A stretch of DNA of 64,000 bases, from positions 4,216,001 through 4,280,000 of the forward strand of contig NZ_AP021901.1 in assembly GCF_018325905.1 (NCBI RefSeq). Direction: 5' to 3'. How positions within the stretch are numbered: the first letter of the stretch is position 1; the number at the start of each line of letters is the position of its first letter. Below, piece after piece: positions 16,648-24,877 of this stretch. The notes beneath the pieces are model-generated. The model saw only the letters and a program-made list of their open reading frames with translations. It had not been told where the DNA came from and ran no database searches. This stretch comes from Pseudomonas sp. St316 (GTDB lineage: Bacteria; Pseudomonadota; Gammaproteobacteria; Pseudomonadales; Pseudomonadaceae). The translations under genes were made by a program, and so were the position numbers.

Positions 16648-18650
16648 TCACGTTCCGTGACCTGGTGCCCGAAATCACCGACGAGGACATCAACTGGATC
16701 TCAGGACTTATGAAGCTTGAGGGCCTGGATGAGCAGCGCATGGCGTTTCTTAGGGCGCGAGAAACACTCGACGTATCGGCGTGCCCGGGAAGCGGTAAAA
16801 CCACATTGCTTGTCGCCAAACTCGCCATCCTCGCCCGCAACTGGAAAAGCCGCACTCGTGGGATTTGCGTGTTATCCCACACCAACGTAGCCCGCGAGGA
16901 AATCGAGCAGCGCCTAGGCGACACTGATGTTGGCCGCCGGCTGCTGAGCTACCCCCACTACATCGACACGATTCATGGGTTCGTCAGGCGCTTCCTTGCC
17001 ACGCCTTGGCTGCTCTCCGCGCAACACCGTTTTACCGCGATCGATGATGAGCTGACTCACCGGGTGCGCTCAAAATACATGTGGGAGGAACGAGAAGACA
17101 GGAGGATTCTGCGCGGTTTCCTAGGACATAGAACCTTCGATACCAAATTGCTCCGGTTAGCCAGTACAGACTTTTCCAATCCTCGCATTGGTGTCGCTCG
17201 GGGCAGCCTTCCGTGTGGCCCTGATGCTCAAAGCTATCAAATAATGGCGAGAGCGGTAGGAAAGGCAGCCCGGCAAGGTTACTTCTGCTACGACGAAATT
17301 TTCGTACTGGGCACCGCCCAGCTTAGTGAGCGGCCAAGCGTCACGGAGGGATTGAGGCACCGTTTTCCCTGCGTCTTCATCGACGAGATGCAAGATACCT
17401 CAGCGATGCAGAACGACTACCTGAGCGCTATTTTCCCCCGGGACAATTCAGGGATATGCGTGACGCGAGTTGGCGATCCCAACCAAGCGATTTTCGAATC
17501 GGACATCCACACCAATGGCAGTGACTTTCCGGATCGAAGCAGAGCAGTCGACATCTCCAGCAGCTTTCGCTTCGATGAGTCGATCGCGTTGCTGGCAAAT
17601 CCCTTTGCTTTCCATGCTGTTGCAGACGGGCTTTCCGGGCGGCGCAGCGTGGGTGAGGAAGGGCCGCTCCGCCACACCATTTTTGTTTTCCCTGATGGTG
17701 ACTGCAGCGGTGTACTGGATGCTTATGGGCATCTGGTTCTCCAAGAGCTCCCCGCTGACCTACGGGGCAAGGCCACAGTCTCGGCGATCGGCTATACCCA
17801 TAGAGACTTCGATCCTATCGATGCCGACCCACTGCATTATCCAAAAACGGTCGGGCATTACTGGGAAGGCTATGACCGTAACGCAGGTTCGGGGGCATAC
17901 CGCCCTCCGACGTTGATTGAGCGTATTCGTCAAGCGAAGCGTAATCTCGTTAAAGGCGATACCGCACACCATAGCGTTGAGGAAGTCGCCAAGGGGCTTC
18001 TCCACCTGGTGAACCTCACCAACCTCACCACCAAGATTAAGGTAGGGGCCCGGCAGCACGTCCAAGTTCAGCAACTTTTAACTAACCCAGAAGACTTGGC
18101 TACCTACCAACAACTGGTGGTTGAGCTGCTGTTCACATCCAACATCATCAGCACCGACAACTGGTCATCCTACGCACGCCGCTTCTCCAACTTGGCATCA
18201 GTGCTTGCTGGAGCGCATGAGCAACCCGAGACAGCACAGGGGTACCTTACTTGGGTAGCGGAAAGCGCAGAGGTTGTGCAGGAAGGGGCTGTACAGAATG
18301 CAGTGAATACCTTCCGAAGCACTCATGAAAATGACGTGGTGGACATCAAACTCGGCTCTATTCATTCGAGCAAGGGGCAGACCCACACTGCGACGCTTGT
18401 GCTTGAAACGTTCAACTACGAGCACTTCATCGCGAGTTTGCTGCCGTGGGCTGCCGGGCAAAACAGCCACGGCGGGGCTCGACCTGGAAAGAGAACTACC
18501 CAGCGCCTACTAGCCATGTATGTAGCGATGACACGCCCGACTCACCTGCTCTGCCTGGCAATCAGCAGACGAGCGCTCGGCGAGGGAGAAGCATTCGAAG
18601 CCAACTGCGTGCAGCTTCGCGAGCAGGGTTGGGACATCCAGCATTTGTAG
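16644..18650 (+). CDS. gajB: UvrD-like superfamily 1 helicase, Gabija-type partner
   Basis: A 668-residue protein with the UvrD/Rep helicase motifs: Walker A ACPGSGKTT (46-54), motif Ia VLSHTNVA, Walker B VFIDEMQD (244-251), motif III VGDPNQAIF (276-284), motif V SIHSSKGQTH and motif VI YVAMTRPTH near the C-terminus. It overlaps gajA by 4 bases, so the two are translated together. In Gabija, GajB binds GajA and boosts its activity on phage DNA. It is about 150 residues longer than the best-known GajB, the extra length lying in the middle (300-520), so the pair may be a distinct class 2 OLD/helicase lineage. Confidence 0.82.
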   Translation: MITFRDLVPEITDEDINWISGLMKLEGLDEQRMAFLRARETLDVSACPGSGKTTLLVAKLAILARNWKSRTRGICVLSHTNVAREEIEQRLGDTDVGRRLLSYPHYIDTIHGFVRRFLATPWLLSAQHRFTAIDDELTHRVRSKYMWEEREDRRILRGFLGHRTFDTKLLRLASTDFSNPRIGVARGSLPCGPDAQSYQIMARAVGKAARQGYFCYDEIFVLGTAQLSERPSVTEGLRHRFPCVFIDEMQDTSAMQNDYLSAIFPRDNSGICVTRVGDPNQAIFESDIHTNGSDFPDRSRAVDISSSFRFDESIALLANPFAFHAVADGLSGRRSVGEEGPLRHTIFVFPDGDCSGVLDAYGHLVLQELPADLRGKATVSAIGYTHRDFDPIDADPLHYPKTVGHYWEGYDRNAGSGAYRPPTLIERIRQAKRNLVKGDTAHHSVEEVAKGLLHLVNLTNLTTKIKVGARQHVQVQQLLTNPEDLATYQQLVVELLFTSNIISTDNWSSYARRFSNLASVLAGAHEQPETAQGYLTWVAESAEVVQEGAVQNAVNTFRSTHENDVVDIKLGSIHSSKGQTHTATLVLETFNYEHFIASLLPWAAGQNSHGGARPGKRTTQRLLAMYVAMTRPTHLLCLAISRRALGEGEAFEANCVQLREQGWDIQHL

Positions 18651-18702
18651 CCGTCTGAGTGCCAAACCCTACCCATTCCGCGACAGAAATGACTAGCCTG
18701 CC

Positions 18703-19533
18703 TCAAACGCCTGAATCGCTCACTGGCTTCTTCCAACGCCATCTCAACCGGTCATCCTGATCCAGCACCCACAAGCCCGACCAGATCGCCAGCCAGAACT
18801 GAGCCGTCACCAGCCATCGGTTGCTCATGACCCACCCGATGGCCTTTGCACCCAAGCGCACCCATGGAGCAGCGTATTTCGGCCCGCCATCAGCTACGGG
18901 AACATACGTGCCGGAGTGGGAGTAGGTGCCAAACCATCGCCAATAAATTTCAAGCTCCTGCTTGGCAAATTTCACCGCATCCAAATTCCAATCCATGTCC
19001 CAGCGCTTAGACCACTGGGAGTTCCATGTCGACGTTTGGGTCAAGGTCTGGGTCAGACCATCCGGTATAAGGATGTTGCGGCCATCGCTCAGTTCGACAC
19101 TGCAGTGGCGAAGGCGGTAGGTATCTAAAGAGAACCGTACCCTGTCATTCGTCACGTCGATAAGCTCACACACCGGCTGGTTATTCAATTTGAAGATGGC
19201 CGGTGTCGTGTCCACGTCAACTGCGATGATCCTGTCCTGGTATTTCACCCCCATACCCCGACCTTCAAACACACATTCGAAGCGGCTTACTGTGCCTTGC
19301 TTCGCTCTCAAAGCGATTTTGGATTCCTGAGGCTGCGCGTCAGTGGATTCTGCAAGATAAACGCTGTACTCCAAGTGCTCGCCAAGCGGCTCCCAAAACG
19401 AACCTAACCCATGCTTGCTCGTCCAGCGACGATGAGAATGGAGGTAGGTTTTATAGAACAAAGCCTTTTCGACCTTTCTCCAACACCATCCAGCCACAAA
19501 TCCTACGATTCCCCAAGGGACTGATAGGGTCAT
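18703..19533 (-). CDS. unknown protein with N- and C-terminal hydrophobic segments
   Basis: A 276-residue protein. Residues 5-16 (WGIVGFVAGWCW) and about 238-257 (NRWLVTAQFWLAIWSGLWVL) are hydrophobic; the middle is soluble, Trp-rich and mostly beta in character. I recognise no family. It is convergent to the Gabija-type operon with a 52-base gap and divergent from the four-gene operon to its right. Attachment to the inner membrane by both ends is a reasonable reading. Cargo of unknown role. Confidence 0.62.
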   Translation of the reverse strand: MTLSVPWGIVGFVAGWCWRKVEKALFYKTYLHSHRRWTSKHGLGSFWEPLGEHLEYSVYLAESTDAQPQESKIALRAKQGTVSRFECVFEGRGMGVKYQDRIIAVDVDTTPAIFKLNNQPVCELIDVTNDRVRFSLDTYRLRHCSVELSDGRNILIPDGLTQTLTQTSTWNSQWSKRWDMDWNLDAVKFAKQELEIYWRWFGTYSHSGTYVPVADGGPKYAAPWVRLGAKAIGWVMSNRWLVTAQFWLAIWSGLWVLDQDDRLRWRWKKPVSDSGV

Positions 19534-19792
19534 TCACTTTTCCTTTGTTTAAACGTTGCACGGCGGTGATCGTATATCTGTGCATTACCGTCCTGGAACG
19601 ACGCGCTACCCACATGCGGCACTGAAGAGGTTATGGGGGCCGACGAAAAAAAATGCAATCTGCGTGATTTTGCAGGCTCTACCGCCTTCACGCGAACAAT
19701 GCGCCAGTGGACGAAGGACGGGTTGTAAATGCGTGAAGAAAAGAAGACCATCGATGGCCTAAAGCCATTACCACGTTGCAAGGAAGCTCTGC

Positions 19793-20122
19793 ATGCAAGC
19801 CAAAACACTCAAATCCCTCATTGCCGATCATGGCGTCTCCTTCGACGCCGCTACCATAATGAACGCGCTCGTGAAAACCGGGCATGCCGAGGTGTTCCAG
19901 TATCCAAGCACGACAGGTAGCGGAGTGATGAAATCATTCAAGCGACTCACGGCTCAAGCAGAGCACCTCGGAATCAATAAAGCGTCAATGGGCCACCCGT
20001 TCAAAACTGAGCCAAAATTCTACGCCGGAACCTTCGTCGAACTGCTCAATGTGGTGGTACGTCAACTCCATGAGGAAACAACTGCGCTCGCAGCCGCACC
20101 TACAGGGCTAGAGGCCATTTAA
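19793..20122 (+). CDS. small unknown protein, first gene of a four-gene operon
   Basis: A 109-residue soluble protein (MQAKTLKSLIADHGVS...). The N-terminal 45 residues look like a small helical DNA- or protein-binding module (SFDAATIMNALVKTGHAEVF); nothing in it is diagnostic. ATG 19793 follows AAGGAAGCTCTGC. It is followed by three genes on the same strand with gaps of about 25, 35 and 43 bases, ending with a HEPN-motif protein. An antitoxin or sensor role would fit the context but is inference only. Confidence 0.6.
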   Translation: MQAKTLKSLIADHGVSFDAATIMNALVKTGHAEVFQYPSTTGSGVMKSFKRLTAQAEHLGINKASMGHPFKTEPKFYAGTFVELLNVVVRQLHEETTALAAAPTGLEAI

Positions 20123-20150
20123 CTGCGGCGCCCCAAGGGGGCGCCAATGA

Positions 20151-20411
20151 TTGACACCGTACACAATACGCACCTCGTCAAGGCCCACGAACTTCATAGG
20201 TAACGCTACCGATCTTGAAAGCTTGGTGCTGTTGTTTGGCAGAGCCTACGGATATATCGAATCGCTCCGTGACACCAAGATTTTGCCCCACGCAGCGTTT
20301 GCAAACATGGAGAAGCAAGCGCGGGCGAATTTCGAAACGATCAATACCCGGCTAGCAGCCAACGCCCGAAGGCCTGATCTCGTCGCCCCATCGTGGAAAG
20401 CGAAAGAGTAA
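20151..20411 (+). CDS. small unknown protein, second operon gene, possibly frameshifted at its start
   Basis: An 86-codon frame beginning with TTG. The better start is ATG 20147 (AAGGGGGCGCCA upstream), but its frame stops after 18 codons (...KAHELHR). If one T is removed near 20190, that frame continues as HELIGNATDLESL into this one, giving a smooth protein. So either a 1-base insertion has damaged the gene or the sequence has an error; the TTG start is the less likely reading. The body (LLFGRAYGYIESLRDTKIL) is helical and unknown to me. Confidence 0.55.
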   Translation: MTPYTIRTSSRPTNFIGNATDLESLVLLFGRAYGYIESLRDTKILPHAAFANMEKQARANFETINTRLAANARRPDLVAPSWKAKE

Positions 20412-20446
20412 GGCCAGGCCAGGATCCATATCTAAAGGGGAGATCG

Positions 20447-21049
20447 GTGAACGCATTACAGGCCGTCAGCAAGGCGCTTCAGATGAAGCTTGCAGCCTTT
20501 CAAAAAAATCCTCAGGACGAGGATGAAGAATACCTGCGCGGAGCAGCGCTCCTCGCAATCGATATAGGAATCATGATGAATGCTCCAGCGCTCATAACCG
20601 AAGCACAGCACGTGATCAGCTGGATTGAGGAATGGACTGTTGAGCAGTTGAATGAGCATGCGGTCGAGATGGAAGAAAGCCATCGGGCTTGGGAAAAAAG
20701 CCGAGAGCCTTTGTACGAGGCGAATCGATTGGCAAAAGCAATTGTAGGCCGCGAGTACAATGACCCCCGATGGATCGGGCTCGTAGACGCGTACCGCGAG
20801 GCTTTCCCCACATTCATCGTACGCAATTCCGTGTTGGCGCGGCTTGGCCCCACACAGATGGCATTCCGACTCCGCGAATTACTAAGCAAAGCCATTCAAG
20901 AAAAAAAACTTGGCCGAACACCGACTGAGCCCGACATGCAGGAATGCTTACCTGAAGCCAAAGCCCGACTTCAAACCCAGACACTGAGCTATCTAGAGCG
21001 GGCGCTGCCAGGCTTCGATTTCAACGGCCATCCAATTCTTGAGCAATAG
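20447..21049 (+). CDS. unknown helical protein, third operon gene
   Basis: A 200-residue protein starting at GTG 20447, which has an AGGGGAGATCG site; the frame is open to 20393. It is helix-rich and acidic in the first half (YLRGAALLAIDIGIMMNAP, WIEEWTVEQLNEHAVEMEES), with no membrane segment and no catalytic motif I can name. It lies 35 bases after the preceding gene and 43 before the HEPN-motif gene. It has the look of a partner or regulator of the last gene, which is inference from operon structure. Confidence 0.6.
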   Translation: MNALQAVSKALQMKLAAFQKNPQDEDEEYLRGAALLAIDIGIMMNAPALITEAQHVISWIEEWTVEQLNEHAVEMEESHRAWEKSREPLYEANRLAKAIVGREYNDPRWIGLVDAYREAFPTFIVRNSVLARLGPTQMAFRLRELLSKAIQEKKLGRTPTEPDMQECLPEAKARLQTQTLSYLERALPGFDFNGHPILEQ

Positions 21050-21092
21050 TCAGAAGCGTGAGCTGACACCACACGTTATTCAAGGGGAAAAC

Positions 21093-22220
21093 ATGAGCGT
21101 CGAGCAGAACGGATTTCGAGAGGTTTTCAACTTAGAGCACCACCTCACCTCTGAGGGAGGGTTTACAATTGGCCCCTACCGAATCACCGTGAACAGGGAA
21201 CTCATTGAGCCCGATTTTGCCCGGTCACAACGGCTCGTATTTGGTAGTACTTTCAAATCGTCCGGGTTAAAGCACACCGTCACGGAAGAGCCAGGCAGTT
21301 CTGGCGCTTGGAGCGTAACGGCTGCCGTGGGCGAGCACGAGGGTTTAGATCAAGCGTCCGTGCTCCAACCCAAAAATCCATGGGTGGATGGAGCCTACGA
21401 CCTGTCCGTCATCCTTTCGCTTCTCACCGGACGCCATGTGCGGATAGGAAACGATGTTGAACCCTATCTGACTGTCTCTGCTGGTTTGGCTCTAACCAGT
21501 AAAAACTTTTTCCGCACTCATCCGGTGATCGATTGGTCATTGCTTCCCGTCTTACAAGCAGCGGGTGCCGGAGAAGCGATGGAAGCGGTGATGCTGGCAA
21601 TGACAAGCGGCAATGTAGCCGTGAAGATCGCGATGGCATCGGCGGCGCTCGACGGGATGAACACCAAATGGTTTAGCACCTCTGATACCAATCGCTATAC
21701 CAAGGAAGTAAAAGAGACGGTCAAGGCTGCAGCGCAGGCCTTTAAAGCCCATCTGGAAACAGCACGTGTAAGGCAGGATCTCATCGAAGACATAATGCCC
21801 CGCCTAGGTAACGTTGCGAATGAGTCGGCGCTCGCTAAGCTCACAGCGTTCTTGAAGGCCGGTGGCATGTATCCGGAAAATCCTGATGACGAAGCTCCGA
21901 AACGGCTCCAATGGCTGAACAAGCTTCGAAATGCTATTGCGCATTCAGGCTCGATTAAGCTCGACATTGCGGAAACCCCTGAGGTGTCCATCCGGGTAGC
22001 GGGCGCTGTAGCGCTGCTACTCCAAGACATCTGCCGGATTTACATTGCGAAGTACCTGCTCAAGATCGCGGATCCGGGTGTTGATGAAGCGCAGCGGGCC
22101 GTGATGACCTTTTTCCTGAGTGGAAAGTACAATGGCCAAGACATCCTTACGGAGGACTATGAGGCCTACCGATTGCGGTTGATCGACCACTACGAAGAGT
22201 TTGGCAATATCGACCTCTGA
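21093..22220 (+). CDS. HEPN-motif protein, ApeA-like layout, fourth operon gene
   Basis: A 375-residue protein. The first 135 residues are beta-rich (GGFTIGPYRI, DLSVILSLLTGRHV), resembling the N-terminal domain of ApeA-type defence proteins. The C-terminal part is helical and contains LRNAIAH with R279 and H284, the R-x4-H signature of HEPN ribonucleases, with the usual polar residue after R. HEPN nucleases with such layouts cleave RNA to abort phage infection. ATG 21093 has CAAGGGGAAAAC upstream and is preferred to 21039. The gene closes the operon and is convergent, with a 61-base gap, to the next large gene. Confidence 0.65.
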   Translation: MSVEQNGFREVFNLEHHLTSEGGFTIGPYRITVNRELIEPDFARSQRLVFGSTFKSSGLKHTVTEEPGSSGAWSVTAAVGEHEGLDQASVLQPKNPWVDGAYDLSVILSLLTGRHVRIGNDVEPYLTVSAGLALTSKNFFRTHPVIDWSLLPVLQAAGAGEAMEAVMLAMTSGNVAVKIAMASAALDGMNTKWFSTSDTNRYTKEVKETVKAAAQAFKAHLETARVRQDLIEDIMPRLGNVANESALAKLTAFLKAGGMYPENPDDEAPKRLQWLNKLRNAIAHSGSIKLDIAETPEVSIRVAGAVALLLQDICRIYIAKYLLKIADPGVDEAQRAVMTFFLSGKYNGQDILTEDYEAYRLRLIDHYEEFGNIDL

Positions 22221-22281
22221 AGCCAAGCTTGCTCGGGGAGGGCCAAAAGCTCTCCCCGCGTATAACTATTTCCTCGGGGCC

Positions 22282-24657
22282 TCACTTGCCCTTGCTAGGG
22301 AGCTGAGAGAACACTTCGCCCATTTGAGCCAAGGATTCAACCAATGATTCCAGCATCTGACGACCTTGCACAACGGGATCTGCCAGTTGATCGACGCCGA
22401 CGAGGCCAAACGCCTTGGTGAACTCGGAAGAAGGTAGATGAGCGTCTGCCTGCCTGAGCTCATTGATACCCACCAGCACCTTGGTTATTGACCTCGCCTG
22501 CTCAAGGGTCAAGCCCATTTGCACCGTTGCCTCCAAGTGCTTGACCGAACCGGCCTTCATACCCTTGGGGGTCGGCGCGAGCGCTGACAAGGCGTCTCCA
22601 TCCAAGGACTCTACCGTCACCCTGGCAAGATCTTTGGCCAGTTCGAGCACACCGGTATTTTCCAGAGCCCGGAAACGGTGAATACGACGGAAAATTTCAT
22701 CCAGAGCGTGATGCGAACCAAATAGCTGTTTCCCGGTTAATTTTAGGAACACAGCGTTGAGATCGTCATAGACTGGACGCAGCTGCATTTCCGGAGCTTT
22801 GGTGGATGCCGGCTTGGCATTAGCCTGAGATGCCAGCAACTCAGCTGATACGCCACCATCTGGCACCAAGTTTGCGCCAGCCCATACGCGCTGCTGCCAA
22901 AGCGGAAGCTGCCCGATGTCTTTGGCATACACGTTGATCAGACCCAGCTCATTGAGACCAAAATGGACGCTGTGTCCGGATGAGATGCCGATGATACCGG
23001 TGTCTCGGGTAAACCATCTCAGTGAAGATCCACGATAGCTCCCAAGAAGAGCGGTAACGTTTGGCCGGAACCACAGCCAACGGCCACAGTGTTCCAGCTC
23101 ATCACCATTCAGACGCTCCCCTGAGCCATCCACGGCAAAGTCCACCTTGGCGAGCGGGGACTCCCCTTGTACTCGCTCACTGACCCGCCCTGGCTCTACG
23201 ACTTCAGTTTTCCAAAGCGAACCACTCAGGTCGTACAGCTTTCTTCCTTGGTGCTGGATCGACCATGTTTTCGAAACCACGGAATCATCATCTGGGAGCC
23301 CCAGGACGGGGACTTCGTCATCCTCGTCAACGTCCGTGCGAGAAGCATAGAAAACCCCCGTAGAGGAACCGTAGGGCATCCCGCCTTCGTGAATTGCCCG
23401 GCTGACGCCCTCCCACTTGTTCCCATCTTTCACTTCCTCCACAACCGCCATAGCCCATTTGACATGAGAGGCGTCCGCCACGATTTGCCGGCGGCTCCGG
23501 TAGCTCGAAATCAGCAGATACATCCCCCGTGCCTTTAGGTAGTCACGAAGATGCTCGGTACGCACATCCAGCCGAACAGGACGATCATGCTCGTCACGCA
23601 CCAACCTCACGACCTCCTGAAAGCCCTCAATGGGTCGTAGCCAGATGTCACCCTGGCGCTGCAAGCCTAAAGAAACGACAAAGTCCTGGTGCAAATGCCA
23701 CTCAGTGGGCGCTTCACTGTCAAAACTCTGCTCAATCACAAGTCCGGTGCCTATCGCATCCCCACGGTGGCTACCCCAATCACCTGCCCAATGGTAGGTC
23801 GTGATTTTCTCAGGCTCTGCCCGCTCAAAAGGTTCAGGTCGAGTTACCAGGGTTGCCAGCTCTGCGGGCTCAAGCTCCGCTGCCTGCACACGTAAGGTGA
23901 GATTCAAATTTGTAAAAGGCACGCGAAAAGAAACAAGTGGCTTGCCCTGCCCGACCTCAGCCGGCTTGGTATCCTCTAAAGACCCGCCGGCATCAGCTAC
24001 ACTCGCCGACCCATTACGCTCTGGCCAGACGTAATCTGTCACCTCGCCACCGATAAAGGTGTTCCCACCGAGGTCACCCCAGTCCAACTCACGGATCTGT
24101 TCTCGGTGCCCAAGATCAAACATCACCGAGCTGACACCGAAATACTCCTCGAGGTAGCCTTCGCGACCATACTCACCTTCTTTGCTGAGCACCGAGCTTG
24201 CACGAAGCGTAATCCAAACCTTGTCTGCGACAGACGCCTTTCGGATCTTGGCCATCTCGAACCAGGTCTGCGGCTTGCGCACCGCTGTCTTGGGTATCAC
24301 TCCCAGTGCTGCACTGGCTACGGGTAGATCTTTCAACACCAGGACCACAGCCATCTCGCGCGAGTGATCGATTGCGGCCAGCTGCTCGCGCAACATTTGA
24401 CGTATCTCCTCAGTCGGAATTAGCTGGTCGATAGCGTCAACAGAAAAGAAGGCGCCTGGATTCTCGAGCCCGTTCGTATCGGAATGCCAAAGGACGAAGC
24501 TCGGGCCTTGCGCAATAATCTCATCAGTGCGGCTGAGATCAGTCCAGACGGTGCGCCAGTGATTCAGAATTATCTCGACCTGATCATCCTGGCTATCGGC
24601 CTCATGCCCATTATCAGGGGCTTCTGTCGCTATCTCACATCCTTGATGCTTCTCCAT
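22282..24657 (-). CDS. large unknown protein with C-terminal R-x4-H (HEPN-like) motif
   Basis: A 791-residue soluble protein that I cannot place in a family. The first 660 residues are a mix of beta and helical segments with many Trp and Asp and no P-loop. The last 150 are helical and contain ELRQADAHL with R735 and H740, matching the R-x4-H HEPN signature in its common form (LRxADAHL). A GAGAGGGG site precedes the start at 24657. It is convergent to the HEPN operon, so the two HEPN-like proteins end within 61 bases of each other. A defence effector with a large sensor domain is a fair hypothesis. Confidence 0.62.
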   Translation of the reverse strand: MEKHQGCEIATEAPDNGHEADSQDDQVEIILNHWRTVWTDLSRTDEIIAQGPSFVLWHSDTNGLENPGAFFSVDAIDQLIPTEEIRQMLREQLAAIDHSREMAVVLVLKDLPVASAALGVIPKTAVRKPQTWFEMAKIRKASVADKVWITLRASSVLSKEGEYGREGYLEEYFGVSSVMFDLGHREQIRELDWGDLGGNTFIGGEVTDYVWPERNGSASVADAGGSLEDTKPAEVGQGKPLVSFRVPFTNLNLTLRVQAAELEPAELATLVTRPEPFERAEPEKITTYHWAGDWGSHRGDAIGTGLVIEQSFDSEAPTEWHLHQDFVVSLGLQRQGDIWLRPIEGFQEVVRLVRDEHDRPVRLDVRTEHLRDYLKARGMYLLISSYRSRRQIVADASHVKWAMAVVEEVKDGNKWEGVSRAIHEGGMPYGSSTGVFYASRTDVDEDDEVPVLGLPDDDSVVSKTWSIQHQGRKLYDLSGSLWKTEVVEPGRVSERVQGESPLAKVDFAVDGSGERLNGDELEHCGRWLWFRPNVTALLGSYRGSSLRWFTRDTGIIGISSGHSVHFGLNELGLINVYAKDIGQLPLWQQRVWAGANLVPDGGVSAELLASQANAKPASTKAPEMQLRPVYDDLNAVFLKLTGKQLFGSHHALDEIFRRIHRFRALENTGVLELAKDLARVTVESLDGDALSALAPTPKGMKAGSVKHLEATVQMGLTLEQARSITKVLVGINELRQADAHLPSSEFTKAFGLVGVDQLADPVVQGRQMLESLVESLAQMGEVFSQLPSKGK

Positions 24658-24877
24658 CTGCCCCTCTCACATGCGCGGCCTTTAATCAGGCAAGAATTAA
24701 AACACGAGCTGTGATAGGCCTTGTAGAGCCTTTTTTTGATTTCCAATCTGGCTTGGAGCGGCGGGAGACGGAGTTGGTAGCCTTGACCAGCAGAATCCAC
24801 CCCAAACGTGACCTGCGCCACCGCCAGACAACCCGAGATTCAGTGGCAAGCCCTGCCACTTCCCCGAAGATGGAACA

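Noticed and set aside
24630..24821. 63-codon minus-strand frame before the 791-residue gene
   Set aside because: Overlaps that gene's start in another frame; no ribosome-binding site.
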